Part shown: in pieces, positions 18,102-27,053 of the stretch | How positions within the stretch are numbered: the first letter of the stretch is position 1 | How the letters are laid out: each line of letters opens with the position of its first letter | Source of the DNA: Qipengyuania proteolytica | GTDB lineage: Bacteria > Pseudomonadota > Alphaproteobacteria > Sphingomonadales > Sphingomonadaceae | DNA length: 64,000 nt | Direction: 5' to 3' | Assembly: GCF_019711565.1 (NCBI RefSeq) | Contig: NZ_JAIGNN010000001.1 | Coordinates: 310,001-374,000, forward strand | Made by a program: the position numbers and the translations under genes | Notes under the pieces: generated by a model | Told to the model about the DNA's origin: nothing | Database searches by the model: none | What the model saw: the letters and a program-made list of their open reading frames with translations, nothing else

Positions 18102-18102
18102 T
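18074..18102 (+). other. Putative attachment site, tRNA-proximal end of island
   Basis: This is the T-arm and acceptor 3' half of tRNA-Thr. It matches 24748-24776 in 25 of 29 positions, with mismatches at positions 1, 12, 16 and 19. The pair brackets about 6.7 kb of accessory genes, as expected for integration at a tRNA 3' end. No integrase gene is visible between the repeats. Confidence 0.6.
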
Positions 18103-18280
18103 TTTCTTCCGAGCATGTGATGGGTGGGGTGTAAGCGCCCATGCCGTCTCCACGGAGAGTGCCGCCTGCCTGGTGCGGGCACTAAGGGCTTGGGGTTCGG
18201 TGTTAAACCTCCTCTGTGATGGGCCTATCCAGACTTCTTTGGCAACACCCATCGCTTCTTAAATTGGAGCTTCAATCTGC

Positions 18281-18784
18281 TTGAGAAAGGGGCTCTTGCG
18301 CACCGGCAGATCTCGAAAGCTTGAAGTTCGAGTGCGGCTGCTTGCATTGGGATGCGGTGTCGGGCCACAAACTCGTAGAGGCATCGTCGACCTAGTTGGC
18401 GCGGGGCGATTGAACGGGCATACCCCCAGCGTGGTCGGGATCGATCCGCAGCGGGGCGGCATTGCCATCGAGCGCGAGGACGGCAAGCAGGAGGCGCTCG
18501 ATCTCTCCCGGCTCGCCGATCGGCATATTTGGCCAGGTTGGGTCTGCACCATCCATTCCGCCCAGGGCGAAACCGCCGAGCGGGTCATGGCCCATCTGGA
18601 AAGCTTCCACGCCAACACCGTCGATGCGCACGCCGTCTATGTTGCGATCAGCAGGGCGAAGGATGCGGTCGCGCTCTATACCGATAGCCGCGCCAGGCTC
18701 ACTGAGGCGCTCGGACTACGCGACGGCGCGCAGATCGGGGCGATCGACGAGGTCAGGCGGGCGGTGGGGGTGGCAATGGGATAA
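18281..18784 (+). pseudogene. C-terminal remnant of a MobF/TraI-type relaxase-helicase
   Basis: The open frame is recognisable from about 18393 onwards. It contains WVCTIHSAQGETAERVMAHL, VDAHAVYVAISRAKDAVALY and LGLRDGAQIGAIDE, the last helicase motifs of conjugative relaxases. Intact proteins of this family are roughly a thousand residues long and carry a relaxase domain and Walker motifs upstream. None of that is present here, and the first 37 or so residues have no resemblance. It is therefore a degraded fragment, probably left from a conjugative element. Confidence 0.8.
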
Positions 18785-18831
18785 CGGAGACATCCCGTCC
18801 GGTGCGCTATACGTAATCCGGCAGGGTCGGA

Positions 18832-19266
18832 TCAATAAGGAGAGTGGTCAACTTGAACTCTCACGAATGATGTTTCTAATTTTGATACTGAGTATCCAGT
18901 TGTCTTAACGTATGCGCATCGTGAAGTTAGTTCCGATGCTGACACATCATTATCAAATAATATGGAAAAATATACAGTCGTTCCTTCAGTTCTGTCGGTT
19001 TCGACATCAGCAGGGTAATACATGACAGATCCTCGCGCATCGCAAGGGCCGACAGCAACGTAATATTTTCCGCTTTTAGTTAGTTGCCGGACCCCATCTT
19101 CGTTTCGAAGCGCAAATGATATTACAGCATTCTTCCCATCGAGCATGACAAGACGAGCGCTTTGAGCTTCGATCTGTGACGTGCACGAAATTGCGAGTGT
19201 AGATACCATCCCGAGGCATAGGATTCTAACAGGACCACTCCAATTGTCTCGCATAGACTTTAACAT
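18832..19266 (-). CDS. Small exported protein, candidate immunity partner of the RHS hydrolase
   Basis: The 144-residue protein has a hydrophobic N-terminal signal ending in LAISC, a weak lipobox, so it is either a lipoprotein or cleaved after IEAQ. The remainder is a predominantly beta-rich soluble domain with cysteines in GPCDARG and SRCAYV. I do not recognise a family. It starts inside the last seven bases of the RHS protein gene (ATGTTAA) and so is coupled to it. The DNA is more A/T-rich than the surroundings. Its position right after an RHS gene with a toxin-like C-terminus suggests an immunity role. That is inference only. Confidence 0.65.
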   Translation of the reverse strand: MLKSMRDNWSGPVRILCLGMVSTLAISCTSQIEAQSARLVMLDGKNAVISFALRNEDGVRQLTKSGKYYVAVGPCDARGSVMYYPADVETDRTEGTTVYFSILFDNDVSASELTSRCAYVKTTGYSVSKLETSFVRVQVDHSPY

Positions 19267-21941
19267 GACTCAGACAGATCAGCACGTTGACAAGGAGCAG
19301 GAGTGGTTTCTTGGGCTTCGAAAGCGCGAATGGATGTTTGGACGTTCCCGTCACGCATCATTCCGCCGAACTCATCGTGATTGCGATCGAAGGTCATATT
19401 CACATCGGCTTGTCCCGTTCCACGCGTTTTTCCCCCAATAGAAGCGATAGTGTCAGACCAATCTCTTTCTTGAGGGTTTGCCTCGATATTTATCCAATGA
19501 TCGATTTGATCAGTTGGTATCGACGAAAAGTCATTACCAACGGGATCGACCGTAACGAGCAGATCAACCTTAACCCCACTACTTTCGATGGCTTTTATAG
19601 CTCTCGCACCTCCCCAGCTATGGCCGACGATAATTATTTTTTCGCCTCGGTCGGCAGCATCGCGAAGCGCCTGTCTAAAGTCGACCGCTTCGAAATGTTG
19701 AACATAGGTGCCGCGCCCCTTCGCATAGTCTTTCACGATTGAATGACCGTATCCATCACCCCCGCCGCCAACATAAAAAGTCTCTCTTCCATTCGGATCG
19801 ATCGCGTTGATGGGATCATTTCCGACGTATGCGTAAAGGTTGAACTGGTCCTCGTAGCCGATCGGATCGGTTTGCATGAACCTGCCCAGCGTGGGCGAGT
19901 AGATGCGGGCCTTGTAGTAATACATGCCCAGCTCGGGCACCCACGCCTGGCCGGTGTAGCGGAACCGGCCCTTGGTCGCGATGTCGTTACCGCTCGTGGT
20001 GTCTGGTATACCGTATTCGTCGTAGGTGTTGGTCGCGGTCGCGGTGCCCTGGTAGTCGGTCACCGCGACGATCGAGCCGCGCGGATCCGCGTGGAGGTAC
20101 CGGCGGCCCGCAGAGGCTACCTGGCTGCCTTCATACCAGATCAGCGGATCATCCGCTTCGACGTTCGAACCATGGACATAGCGCCGCAGCAGCGTCCCCG
20201 AACCGTTGTATTCCCCGATCAGGGCATTGCCGTCATAGGCGAAGCGCTGCGTTCCAAGTGCGCCGCCGGACACCTGGTACAGCCTGCCGGTCGGATCGTA
20301 TTTGAAGGCCGCCTGCAAGGTGCCGCCATAGGCGAGCGCGGCACAATCGGTGTTGGTCTGGACCCGCTTCTGAACCAGGCGGTTCTCGATGTCGTACAGG
20401 TACACGCTGGAGCCATCGGCGGTAAGATTGCCATTGGCGTCATAGCAGAAGGCGGCGCTGCCGGCATTTTGATATTGGTTGAGGCCATTGGCGGTGTAGT
20501 TGCGCGCCAGATTGACATGTCCATCCCACGCATAGGCGTCGTTGCTCCGCGATGCGATGAGGATCTGCGAGGCGGGATTGCGCGTGTACCCCCAGCTCAC
20601 ATCCCTGCCTGTGCTGTTGAGGTCGATGCCGAGCGAGCTCAGCCGGCCGGCATTGTCATAACCGTAGATCGACCTGTTCGCCGAGGCCGTCGCATAGGTC
20701 CATGCGAACTGGGCCGGCAAGCCGCGATTGTTGTAGGCTGCCGTGCCGAGCACGGTGGTGCCTTGCACCAGATTGGTCTGGCGATTGAGGCCATCGTAAT
20801 CGAAGGTCCAGTATTGCCCATCGGGATGGGTGACCCGGGTCCGGTTGCCGTTGGGGTCATATTGCGACGACACGGTGCGCGTGACGCCGTCGGTGTTCTG
20901 GGTCTCGGAAACCAGGCGGCCGAACCCGTCATAGGCATAGGCGACGCCGACGCCTGCCAGGCTGTCGAAGCGCGCCTCGGTCTGGATGCCGCGCAAGTCA
21001 TAGGCGTAGTAGACGTCCCGCCGGTCGGACGCCGCCAAACCGGCTCTGGCGGGCAGATCCTTGACCGTCATGCGGTTGAGTGCATCGTACCGGTAGATGA
21101 TCACCGACCCATCGCGCTTGCGCAAGCTCGACCGGTTGCCGTTGGCATCGTAGGCATATTGCTCGTAATCGGCCGCGTTGATCGCGCCCGAGGAAGACAA
21201 GGCAGTAGCCTGCGTGCCCGGATTGTAGTTCGATGGCCGGGTCGCCGAGGGGAATATCCACTTGGTCTGCCGGTCGAAGCCGTCATATTCCAGCTTCGCC
21301 TTGTTGCCATTGGCATCGATCACATATTCGATCTTGCCATTGCTCGTGTAGCTGTAGGTGACGTCGGCGATTTCGATTGATGTCCCCACCGCCTTGCGCA
21401 GCTGCAGCACCTGGCCAGCCGCATCGTAGAGCGTCCTGGTAATTCGATCGGGACCGTTCGATCCCGTCGTGCCCGGCGTACACGCACTGGCAGGCAGGCT
21501 GCCGTAAACAGCCGGATTCATCCGCACAGCCTGGCATTCGAGCCGCCCGAGGCCGTCATAACTGTATTGGGTGAGGCTTACCGTAGTGCCATCGGCACCC
21601 TTGATGCGATCGGTGACCTTTCGACGATGCGTATCGTAAGTCGTTTCCGCGATCGTTTGGACGCTGAATGCCGTACCCCAGCTTGCAGGCGCAATGGCCT
21701 CGCCCTTCCAGATCGACAGCTCGCCGGTTTCAACCTTGGTCGGCAATCCGCGCGCATCATAGGTCGTGCGCGTTGCCAGATACCCGAGCGGGCCCGAACC
21801 GTCGGGATCGGGCGAGATGGTGCCGGTGACACGGCCCATCGCGTCATAGCGCATGTAGCTGGTATAGGCAGACTGGGCCGCGAGCTGAACAGGGACCGCC
21901 GCCACCACGCCAGCGCCGATCACATAGGCAAATTTACGCAT
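19260..21941 (-). CDS. RHS/YD-repeat protein with C-terminal alpha/beta-hydrolase domain
   Basis: The 893-residue protein has a signal peptide (cleavage near residue 24, AAQ-SA) and many YD repeats such as YDALNRMT and YDGLNRQT. The conserved RHS core end [14 protein letters not shown] leads to INAIDPNG near residue 718. The last 175 residues form a separate domain with the nucleophile elbow GHSWGG (Ser775). Asp799 in VTVDPVG and His855 in RNHDEF are likely triad partners. This resembles lipase- or esterase-type effector ends of polymorphic toxins. The ATG at 21941 has GGAGGGG before it. The gene follows another RHS protein gene by 20 bases and overlaps the small exported-protein gene. Confidence 0.85.
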   Translation of the reverse strand: MRKFAYVIGAGVVAAVPVQLAAQSAYTSYMRYDAMGRVTGTISPDPDGSGPLGYLATRTTYDARGLPTKVETGELSIWKGEAIAPASWGTAFSVQTIAETTYDTHRRKVTDRIKGADGTTVSLTQYSYDGLGRLECQAVRMNPAVYGSLPASACTPGTTGSNGPDRITRTLYDAAGQVLQLRKAVGTSIEIADVTYSYTSNGKIEYVIDANGNKAKLEYDGFDRQTKWIFPSATRPSNYNPGTQATALSSSGAINAADYEQYAYDANGNRSSLRKRDGSVIIYRYDALNRMTVKDLPARAGLAASDRRDVYYAYDLRGIQTEARFDSLAGVGVAYAYDGFGRLVSETQNTDGVTRTVSSQYDPNGNRTRVTHPDGQYWTFDYDGLNRQTNLVQGTTVLGTAAYNNRGLPAQFAWTYATASANRSIYGYDNAGRLSSLGIDLNSTGRDVSWGYTRNPASQILIASRSNDAYAWDGHVNLARNYTANGLNQYQNAGSAAFCYDANGNLTADGSSVYLYDIENRLVQKRVQTNTDCAALAYGGTLQAAFKYDPTGRLYQVSGGALGTQRFAYDGNALIGEYNGSGTLLRRYVHGSNVEADDPLIWYEGSQVASAGRRYLHADPRGSIVAVTDYQGTATATNTYDEYGIPDTTSGNDIATKGRFRYTGQAWVPELGMYYYKARIYSPTLGRFMQTDPIGYEDQFNLYAYVGNDPINAIDPNGRETFYVGGGGDGYGHSIVKDYAKGRGTYVQHFEAVDFRQALRDAADRGEKIIIVGHSWGGARAIKAIESSGVKVDLLVTVDPVGNDFSSIPTDQIDHWINIEANPQERDWSDTIASIGGKTRGTGQADVNMTFDRNHDEFGGMMRDGNVQTSIRAFEAQETTPAPCQRADLSESC

Positions 21942-21961
21942 CTGCACCCCTCCAGCCCTGC

Positions 21962-23797
21962 TCACGGACAACTCGTCAAACCAGCCTTGGGCTGCGTTTC
22001 CGAGATCTTTTCGCCAAAGTAATTATAGCCATAGCAAGTGCGCTGCGTTTCCAACTGGCCGGAGCTGTTGACCGCAGTCACGGCTACGCCACGAAGCAGC
22101 AGATTGTTGGGGCCGGCGGTCGGGCCGTAATCATATTGCGTCACGACTTCATCCGATGTGCCCTGGCAGTTCTCGACCGTGCGACAGGTCGAGGTGCGCG
22201 TGAGCATGGAAACAGCGCTGCCGGCGGGAACATAGCCGCCCGTCGAATTAAGGACCATTGCCGTCCGCATCGTGTATTGATGGCGCGTTACGGGACGCGC
22301 GGCTCCGGGGGCGGGTGCCGGTTCGGTTTTGGTCAGAACCTGCCCGCGGGCGTTGTAGGTGTATTCGGTACGATTTCCGCTGGGATCGATCACCGCAGTC
22401 GGCAGGTTGCAATAGGCCTGCGTCGCCGTGGTGCAGCTTGGCGGATATTCGTAGGTTGTCGTCAAATACTGGCCGGATACTTTCGATCTGACCTGAGCCG
22501 AGATGACATTGAAACGTCCGTCAAATGTATAGGTGACGCCGTTCCCTTCGGGAAACGTTACGCTCGCGACATCCCCTTTGGCGTTATAACCATACCGTTT
22601 ACCTCTCGACAGCGCATCCTGGACACCTTCCAGAATTAAACGACCTGTAGGCCAGATCGCGCCCGCTTGATACGCTTGCGAAGATTTGTGGCGATTCCCA
22701 TTTATGGAAGAATCAATAAGAACTTGGAACCCCATAGTAGCGTATTGATTTATACTATAAGGATAGATTCTACTGTTGTAAGTTACAGGGACGCCATCGG
22801 CGTATAGGTTGTCGATCAGAATGTCATTGTGAGTGGTTCTATCCACTCCGTTGATACTGGGCTGCCCATGACGCCCGTATATGATGGTGACGTCGGCGGC
22901 GGTTGAGCCAGGATACCTGATTTCTGTCGGGTAGTAATATGCCGTCCCGGTGCCGCTGCACCCCCAGGATTGACCACCCCACCCATTACTTATGACGCGG
23001 CAAGGATCCCGATCGTACGCCCAGGCAGAGATGAACTTGACCTGGGTGACCTCTCCGTCGGAATTTGTCAGGGACATCGATACGGAGGCCGGCGGGCTCG
23101 CGGCGTCCCATCCGGGCGATGTGACCGAAGCAGTCCGATTTTCCGTGAAACCGGAACACGCCTGGTTGAGGTCTGGCGAACAATAATCGCGAGCCATGTT
23201 GACCGCCCGCAAGCCTCTCAACCAGAAGCCGAAATTGTTACGCATCTCACGCATGTTGGGCGCAACCGGATCAAATGTCCCGCTGGTGCTCCCGGCCCAA
23301 ACTTCGCGACCGTCGGGATAGATGAGCTTCATCCCCGGGCCTTCGATAATCTTCACGCCGTACTTGTCGGTGAACGTGCTCCCGTCGAAAGTGTCGCCGG
23401 TTGCATACTCCGGCTGCCAGACGGTGGTGCCCGATTTACGACGGAACTTGCTCGCCCCACCCGGATAGCGAAAGACTTTCACATCGTAAAAATCGGGAAG
23501 ATCGCCAGTCGAGAAATTCACCTGCCTCGTGTCGACGTTGAATGTCGATTGCGTGAAAAGGTATCGCCCATCCTGCGGCGCATAAGTCCACGTGAGGGCA
23601 TAGGGCGCCGCACCGCCGATGGAGACCAGCGGAATGCTCAATCCGCCATAGCGGCCGGACTTGAGCTCTACCCCGAACTCGTCGACCGCTGGATTCTCGA
23701 TCGGCGGCGGCAACTCCCCTTCGGCACGCGCGGCGTACGGCAGCGATGCTGCGACAAGAGCGATTGCAACAGCGGGATAATTGAGATCGCAGCGCAT
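21962..23797 (-). CDS. Exported RHS-associated N-terminal protein
   Basis: The 611-residue protein has a signal peptide ending near ARAEG (residue 26). A beta-rich region resembles the SpvB/TcdB-like and pre-RHS part ([22 protein letters not shown], here cited for its [10 protein letters not shown] core). A few YD repeats lie near the C-terminus ([22 protein letters not shown]). It ends where the next RHS protein begins, so the two look like halves of one RHS protein encoded separately, each with its own signal peptide. The ATG at 23797 was preferred to a TTG ten codons upstream. The ribosome-binding site is weak. Confidence 0.75.
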   Translation of the reverse strand: MRCDLNYPAVAIALVAASLPYAARAEGELPPPIENPAVDEFGVELKSGRYGGLSIPLVSIGGAAPYALTWTYAPQDGRYLFTQSTFNVDTRQVNFSTGDLPDFYDVKVFRYPGGASKFRRKSGTTVWQPEYATGDTFDGSTFTDKYGVKIIEGPGMKLIYPDGREVWAGSTSGTFDPVAPNMREMRNNFGFWLRGLRAVNMARDYCSPDLNQACSGFTENRTASVTSPGWDAASPPASVSMSLTNSDGEVTQVKFISAWAYDRDPCRVISNGWGGQSWGCSGTGTAYYYPTEIRYPGSTAADVTIIYGRHGQPSINGVDRTTHNDILIDNLYADGVPVTYNSRIYPYSINQYATMGFQVLIDSSINGNRHKSSQAYQAGAIWPTGRLILEGVQDALSRGKRYGYNAKGDVASVTFPEGNGVTYTFDGRFNVISAQVRSKVSGQYLTTTYEYPPSCTTATQAYCNLPTAVIDPSGNRTEYTYNARGQVLTKTEPAPAPGAARPVTRHQYTMRTAMVLNSTGGYVPAGSAVSMLTRTSTCRTVENCQGTSDEVVTQYDYGPTAGPNNLLLRGVAVTAVNSSGQLETQRTCYGYNYFGEKISETQPKAGLTSCP

Positions 23798-23871
23798 AGA
23801 TTGACCCGTCCGATTTCCGAAAAACAACGTAGAATTGTGAAAGCCTTAAGCTGCAAGGCGGTCGCTTTTAC

Positions 23872-24543
23872 TCAGCACACAAATTCCCCACACGTCGGCT
23901 CGCCAACATCATCGTCGTCGGTGATGGTGCCGACGCCCTGGCCGTCGGATATGGTCGCCCCGCCGGTGGGGCTCGACAGATTGAGCGTGAAGGTTTCGTT
24001 GGCCTCGACGCGTATGTCCTGCTTGCTGTAAACCGAAACCGTCTGGCTGGTTTGACCTGCCGCAAAGGACAAGGTGCCGGATGCCGGGTATATGTCTGCA
24101 GATCCCGCACTGCCGTATGCCGTAGCGTATGCGACGCCGATGCTCGAGCTGTAGGCCGAACTCAGGCTTACGGTGAAGACAAGCACGCCCCCTTCCGGCG
24201 CAGAGGCATCACCCACGGAAATCGACGGCGCAGGCGTCGGCGTTGGAGTGGGCGTGGGCGTTGGAATAGGCGAGCCCTCCCCCGTATTGACGCAACCAGA
24301 GGCGGCGCCATCGGACCTGCTCACGTAGCTCGTTCGGTTGCCTGCATCGTCGTAACACAGAGAGCGGGTCTCATTGTTGTTCACCCCGCCGCTCGTCTTT
24401 ACCTCTATAAGTCTGCCCAGCGCGTCATACGTGTATGCCTCCGAACTGGATTGGGCATTAGCGAGCAGAGGAACTGCCAATGCAATAGTAGCCGCCCCCA
24501 ACATAAGTCGGTGCAGGCCCTTTTCTTTGCCGAATCGCTTCAT
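23872..24543 (-). CDS. Exported protein with one YD repeat pair, PT linker and Calx-beta domain
   Basis: The 223-residue protein has a signal peptide (cleavage near ANA-QS, residue 30), a short YD/RHS segment (YTYDALGRLIEV and CYDDAGNRTSY, about residues 37-74) and a Thr-Pro repeat linker. A Calx-beta domain with PEGG and ETFTLNLSSPTGG elements follows (about 108-215). Calx-beta domains bind calcium and are common in surface proteins. A GGGAGGGG lies just before the ATG, next to a hairpin. It is the first of the three YD-repeat genes and may recruit or anchor the RHS assembly, which is speculative. Confidence 0.8.
   Translation of the reverse strand: MKRFGKEKGLHRLMLGAATIALAVPLLANAQSSSEAYTYDALGRLIEVKTSGGVNNNETRSLCYDDAGNRTSYVSRSDGAASGCVNTGEGSPIPTPTPTPTPTPAPSISVGDASAPEGGVLVFTVSLSSAYSSSIGVAYATAYGSAGSADIYPASGTLSFAAGQTSQTVSVYSKQDIRVEANETFTLNLSSPTGGATISDGQGVGTITDDDDVGEPTCGEFVC
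24233..24262 (-). repeat. Tandem codon repeat for Thr-Pro linker
   Basis: A short tandem run of ACNCCN codons encodes five to six Thr-Pro pairs between the YD segment and the Calx-beta domain. Such runs vary in length by replication slippage and serve as extended linkers in surface proteins. Confidence 0.7.
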
Positions 24544-24552
24544 GCAACCCCT

Positions 24553-24573
24553 CCCTCAAGATTTTTTTGAGGG
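24553..24573 (-). promoter_or_regulatory. Leader hairpin beside the ribosome-binding site of the Calx-beta gene
   Basis: CCCTCAA (24553-24559) and TTGAGGG (24567-24573) are perfect inverted copies around a 7-base A/T loop. In the minus-strand transcript the hairpin's 3' arm runs into the GGGAGGGG ribosome-binding site, 10 bases before the ATG at 24543. It might affect translation of the RHS operon. Confidence 0.5.
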
Positions 24574-24647
24574 CACAATTTTTCGCTTTTCGTCAATGTG
24601 ATGAAAATCATCCCTGTTGATAAGTAACAGGTCTGATCACTTCTACG

Positions 24648-24668
24648 AAGGAGGTCCGCATGTCATAG
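24648..24668 (+). other. Orphan ribosome-binding site and aborted start codon
   Basis: A perfect AAGGAGGT (24648-24655) is followed four bases later by ATG TCA TAG, so translation would end after two residues. This looks like the 5' end of a gene that lost its frame when the island formed. No long frame follows in any phase before the island end. Confidence 0.4.
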
Positions 24669-24747
24669 CGATTGGCTTCCCCGCCCGGCGCAGGAGCGGA
24701 AGGCAGCGGAATGCGTCGTGCGGGCTGATCGAGCTTGAGTGAATAGC

Positions 24748-24776
24748 CGGAGTTCAATTCTCTCCGGCAGCACCAT
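24748..24776 (+). other. Degenerate tRNA-Thr 3'-end copy, putative distal attachment site
   Basis: The 29 bases match the T-arm and acceptor end of tRNA-Thr at 18074-18102 in 25 positions, including the CCA and the following T. They also form a perfect 7-base hairpin (GCCGGAG / CTCCGGC, 24746-24768). The upstream half of a tRNA is absent. The stop codon and last ten codons of the hemolysin-family gene lie within or next to it. Confidence 0.6.
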
Positions 24777-26082
24777 CTTCCAAATCGCCGGACTCGCTCG
24801 AGACGAGCAGCTTGTCGATCCGGCGGCCGTCCATGTCGACCACCTCGAAGCGCCAGCCCTGGTCGTGGAAGTGTTCGCCTTCGGTCGGCAGGCGCTTGAG
24901 GACGTGCAGCGCGTAGCCCGCGGCCGTGCCGAATTCGCGGTCGTCGCCATACTCCAGGCCCAGCCGGTCCGCGAGCGCATCGGCGGAGAGCGAACCGGAG
25001 ACGAGCAGGCTGCCGTCTTCGCGTTCGACGATGGCGGGCGCCTCGCCGTGGTCCTGGTCGCTGGCGAAGTCGCCCACCAGCGCGGTCAGCAGGTCGACCG
25101 GCGTCACGATCCCGTCGAGGTGGCCGTATTCGTCGTGGACCATGGCCATCGCGATCTCGGCCTGCTGCAGGACGCGCAGGGCATCGACCGCATCGAGCTG
25201 GTCGGGGACGACCTCCGCCTTTTTCATGAGGGCGGTGAGGTCGACGGTCTCGCCCGCCACCAGCAGCGAGAGGATTTCGCGCACCTTGACCACGCCGAGG
25301 ACCTTGTCGGGCGATCCGTCGGCGACCGGCATGAGCGAATGCGGGCTGTCCTCGATCGCCGCGCGAATCGCCTCGGCGTCGGCCGTGACGTCGATCCAGT
25401 CGACTTCGGTGCGCGGCGTCATCATCTCGCGCACCGGACGCTGGGCGAGCCGCACCACGCCCTGCAGCATCTGGTGCTGTTCGTGCTCGATCACCCCGCT
25501 ACGCGTCGCCTCGGCGAAGAGCATGTGCAATTCCTCCGCCGTGACCGACCCCTGACCGCCGGACCGCACGCCGAGCAGGCGGATGAGGATGCTGGACGAG
25601 GCATCGAGCAGCCACACCAGCGGCGCCGCGACCTTGGCGAGGATGGCCATCGGTCGGGCCATGACCATGGCGATCGGTGCCGCCGCGCGAAGCGCCACCT
25701 GCTTGGGAACGAGCTCGCCCACCACCAGGCTGAGATAGGTGGTCACCGCAATCACGAGGGCGAAGCCGGCCTCCTCCGCCCATTCGCCGGGAAAGCCCAG
25801 TGCAACCAGCCGCTCCGCGACCGGGCCGCCGAGGCTCGCGCCCGAATAGGCGCCGGCGATGATGCCGATCAGGGTGATGCCGATCTGCACGGTCGACAGG
25901 AACTTGCCCGGTTCGGCGGCGAGCGCGATGGCGATCTTCGCCCCGCCATTGCCCTGGTTGGCGGCGGATTTGAGCGTCGCCGTGCGCGCTGAGACGATTG
26001 CCAGCTCGCTCATGGCGAAGACGCCGTTGAGCACGATGAGCCCGGCAATGATGAGCAGGTCGGTCCAGGGAAAGGGTGTCAC
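24754..26082 (-). CDS. Hemolysin family protein (CNNM/DUF21 - CBS pair - CorC domain)
   Basis: The 442-residue membrane protein has an N-terminal DUF21/CNNM transmembrane domain (NGVFAMSELAIVSAR, about residues 18-32). A CBS pair around residues 205-330 includes REMMTPRTEVDWID and VHDEYGHLDGIVTPVDLL, and a C-terminal CorC_HlyC domain ends in FEVVDMDGRRIDKLLV. Members take part in magnesium or cobalt handling, and the hemolysin name is historical. The start is a GTG. The last residues (EDGAAGEN) are encoded by the tRNA-Thr-like repeat at the island end, so the original C-terminus may have been replaced when the island integrated. Confidence 0.9.
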   Translation of the reverse strand: MTPFPWTDLLIIAGLIVLNGVFAMSELAIVSARTATLKSAANQGNGGAKIAIALAAEPGKFLSTVQIGITLIGIIAGAYSGASLGGPVAERLVALGFPGEWAEEAGFALVIAVTTYLSLVVGELVPKQVALRAAAPIAMVMARPMAILAKVAAPLVWLLDASSSILIRLLGVRSGGQGSVTAEELHMLFAEATRSGVIEHEQHQMLQGVVRLAQRPVREMMTPRTEVDWIDVTADAEAIRAAIEDSPHSLMPVADGSPDKVLGVVKVREILSLLVAGETVDLTALMKKAEVVPDQLDAVDALRVLQQAEIAMAMVHDEYGHLDGIVTPVDLLTALVGDFASDQDHGEAPAIVEREDGSLLVSGSLSADALADRLGLEYGDDREFGTAAGYALHVLKRLPTEGEHFHDQGWRFEVVDMDGRRIDKLLVSSESGDLEDGAAGEN

Positions 26083-26280
26083 AGCTTCCGGCTAGCACAA
26101 TTCCGCCGCCGCGCCAGCGCCTCGACCCGTTGGCCTGCACACAATTTTACCGGTGGCTCAGGAACGAGCCAGCCACGCGAAGGTTACAGGCATCATGGCG
26201 CGGGTGGGCGCGTCCCACCGCGTGCGGAGAATAATCCGGTCGGGAAGGCCGGAAACTCCGCCTTGAAGGAGGAAAAGAGA

Positions 26281-26973
26281 ATGACAAAATCGCGTATCCT
26301 TACAGCCAGCCTTGCAGCCGTCTCGCTGATGACCGTTTCGGCCTGCGTCACCGATCCCAACACCGGTGAGCAGAAGATTTCGCGCACCGTCCTCGGCGGC
26401 GCCGGCGGCGCCATCGTCGGCGGCCTGCTCGGCGGCGTCATCGGCGGCAAGACCGGGCGCATCATCGGCGCAGTCGGTGGTGCGGCGGCAGGCGGCTATG
26501 TCGGCTACCGCATGGACCAGCAGATCAAGGAACTGAAGGAACAGACCGCCGGGTCCGGCGTGGACGTGTCCGAAGTCGACGGCGGCGATGCGATCCTCGT
26601 CAACCTGCCCGACGGCGTCACCTTCGCCACCGGCAGCTACACGATCTCGCCCGGCTTCCGCGACCTGCTCGACCGCGTCGCAACCAGCCTGCGCCAGTAT
26701 CCGAGCAGCCTCGTCGACGTGTACGGCCACACCGACACGACCGGTTCGGCCGACGCCAACCAGCGCCTGTCGGAACAGCGCGCGCAGGCAGTCGCCAACT
26801 ACCTGATCTCGCAGGGCGTCGCGTCCTCGCGCATCCGCTGGATGGGCTTCGGCGAAACGCAGCTCAAGGTCCAGACCGGCGACGGCGTGAACGAACCGCT
26901 CAACCGCCGCGTCGAAATCAAGATCATCCCGTTCGACCAGCAGGATATCGAAGCTGCCCAGCAGGCGCAGTGA
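26281..26973 (+). CDS. OmpA-family lipoprotein with glycine-zipper segment
   Basis: The 230-residue protein carries a lipoprotein signal (VSAC, Cys22) and a glycine-zipper membrane segment rich in GGxxGG (about residues 38-75). A C-terminal OmpA peptidoglycan-binding domain includes VYGHTDTTGSADANQRLSEQRA-type sequence (core GHTDTTGS) and NRRVEI. It probably anchors the outer membrane to peptidoglycan. AAGGAGG (26266-26272) fixes the ATG at 26281. A terminator shared with the converging gene follows. Confidence 0.92.
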   Translation: MTKSRILTASLAAVSLMTVSACVTDPNTGEQKISRTVLGGAGGAIVGGLLGGVIGGKTGRIIGAVGGAAAGGYVGYRMDQQIKELKEQTAGSGVDVSEVDGGDAILVNLPDGVTFATGSYTISPGFRDLLDRVATSLRQYPSSLVDVYGHTDTTGSADANQRLSEQRAQAVANYLISQGVASSRIRWMGFGETQLKVQTGDGVNEPLNRRVEIKIIPFDQQDIEAAQQAQ

Positions 26974-27019
26974 CGCGGAGCTGAACAGCGATAACAAGAG
27001 CCCTTCGGGCAATCGCACG

Positions 27020-27053
27020 AAAAAGGGGTCGGCCTTCGGGTCGGCCCCTTTTT
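27020..27053. terminator. Bidirectional terminator
   Basis: AAAAAGGGGTCGGCC and GGTCGGCCCCTTTTT form a long stem with one wobble pair and a TTCG loop, with T-runs on both strands. It serves the OmpA-like gene (rightward) and the phosphatase gene (leftward), whose TAA lies in the T-run. Confidence 0.92.

Noticed and set aside
19743..21380. 545-codon frame antisense to the RHS gene
   Set aside because: The translated product has no domains or signal and the opposite strand has clear YD repeats, so it is a shadow frame.
24233..24262. Short tandem repeat considered as CRISPR-like
   Set aside because: It is a Thr-Pro codon repeat in a coding frame, without spacers. No CRISPR array was seen in the window.
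24700..24776. Second complete tRNA gene at the island end
   Set aside because: Only the T-arm and acceptor 3' half are present. No D arm or anticodon arm can be folded upstream.
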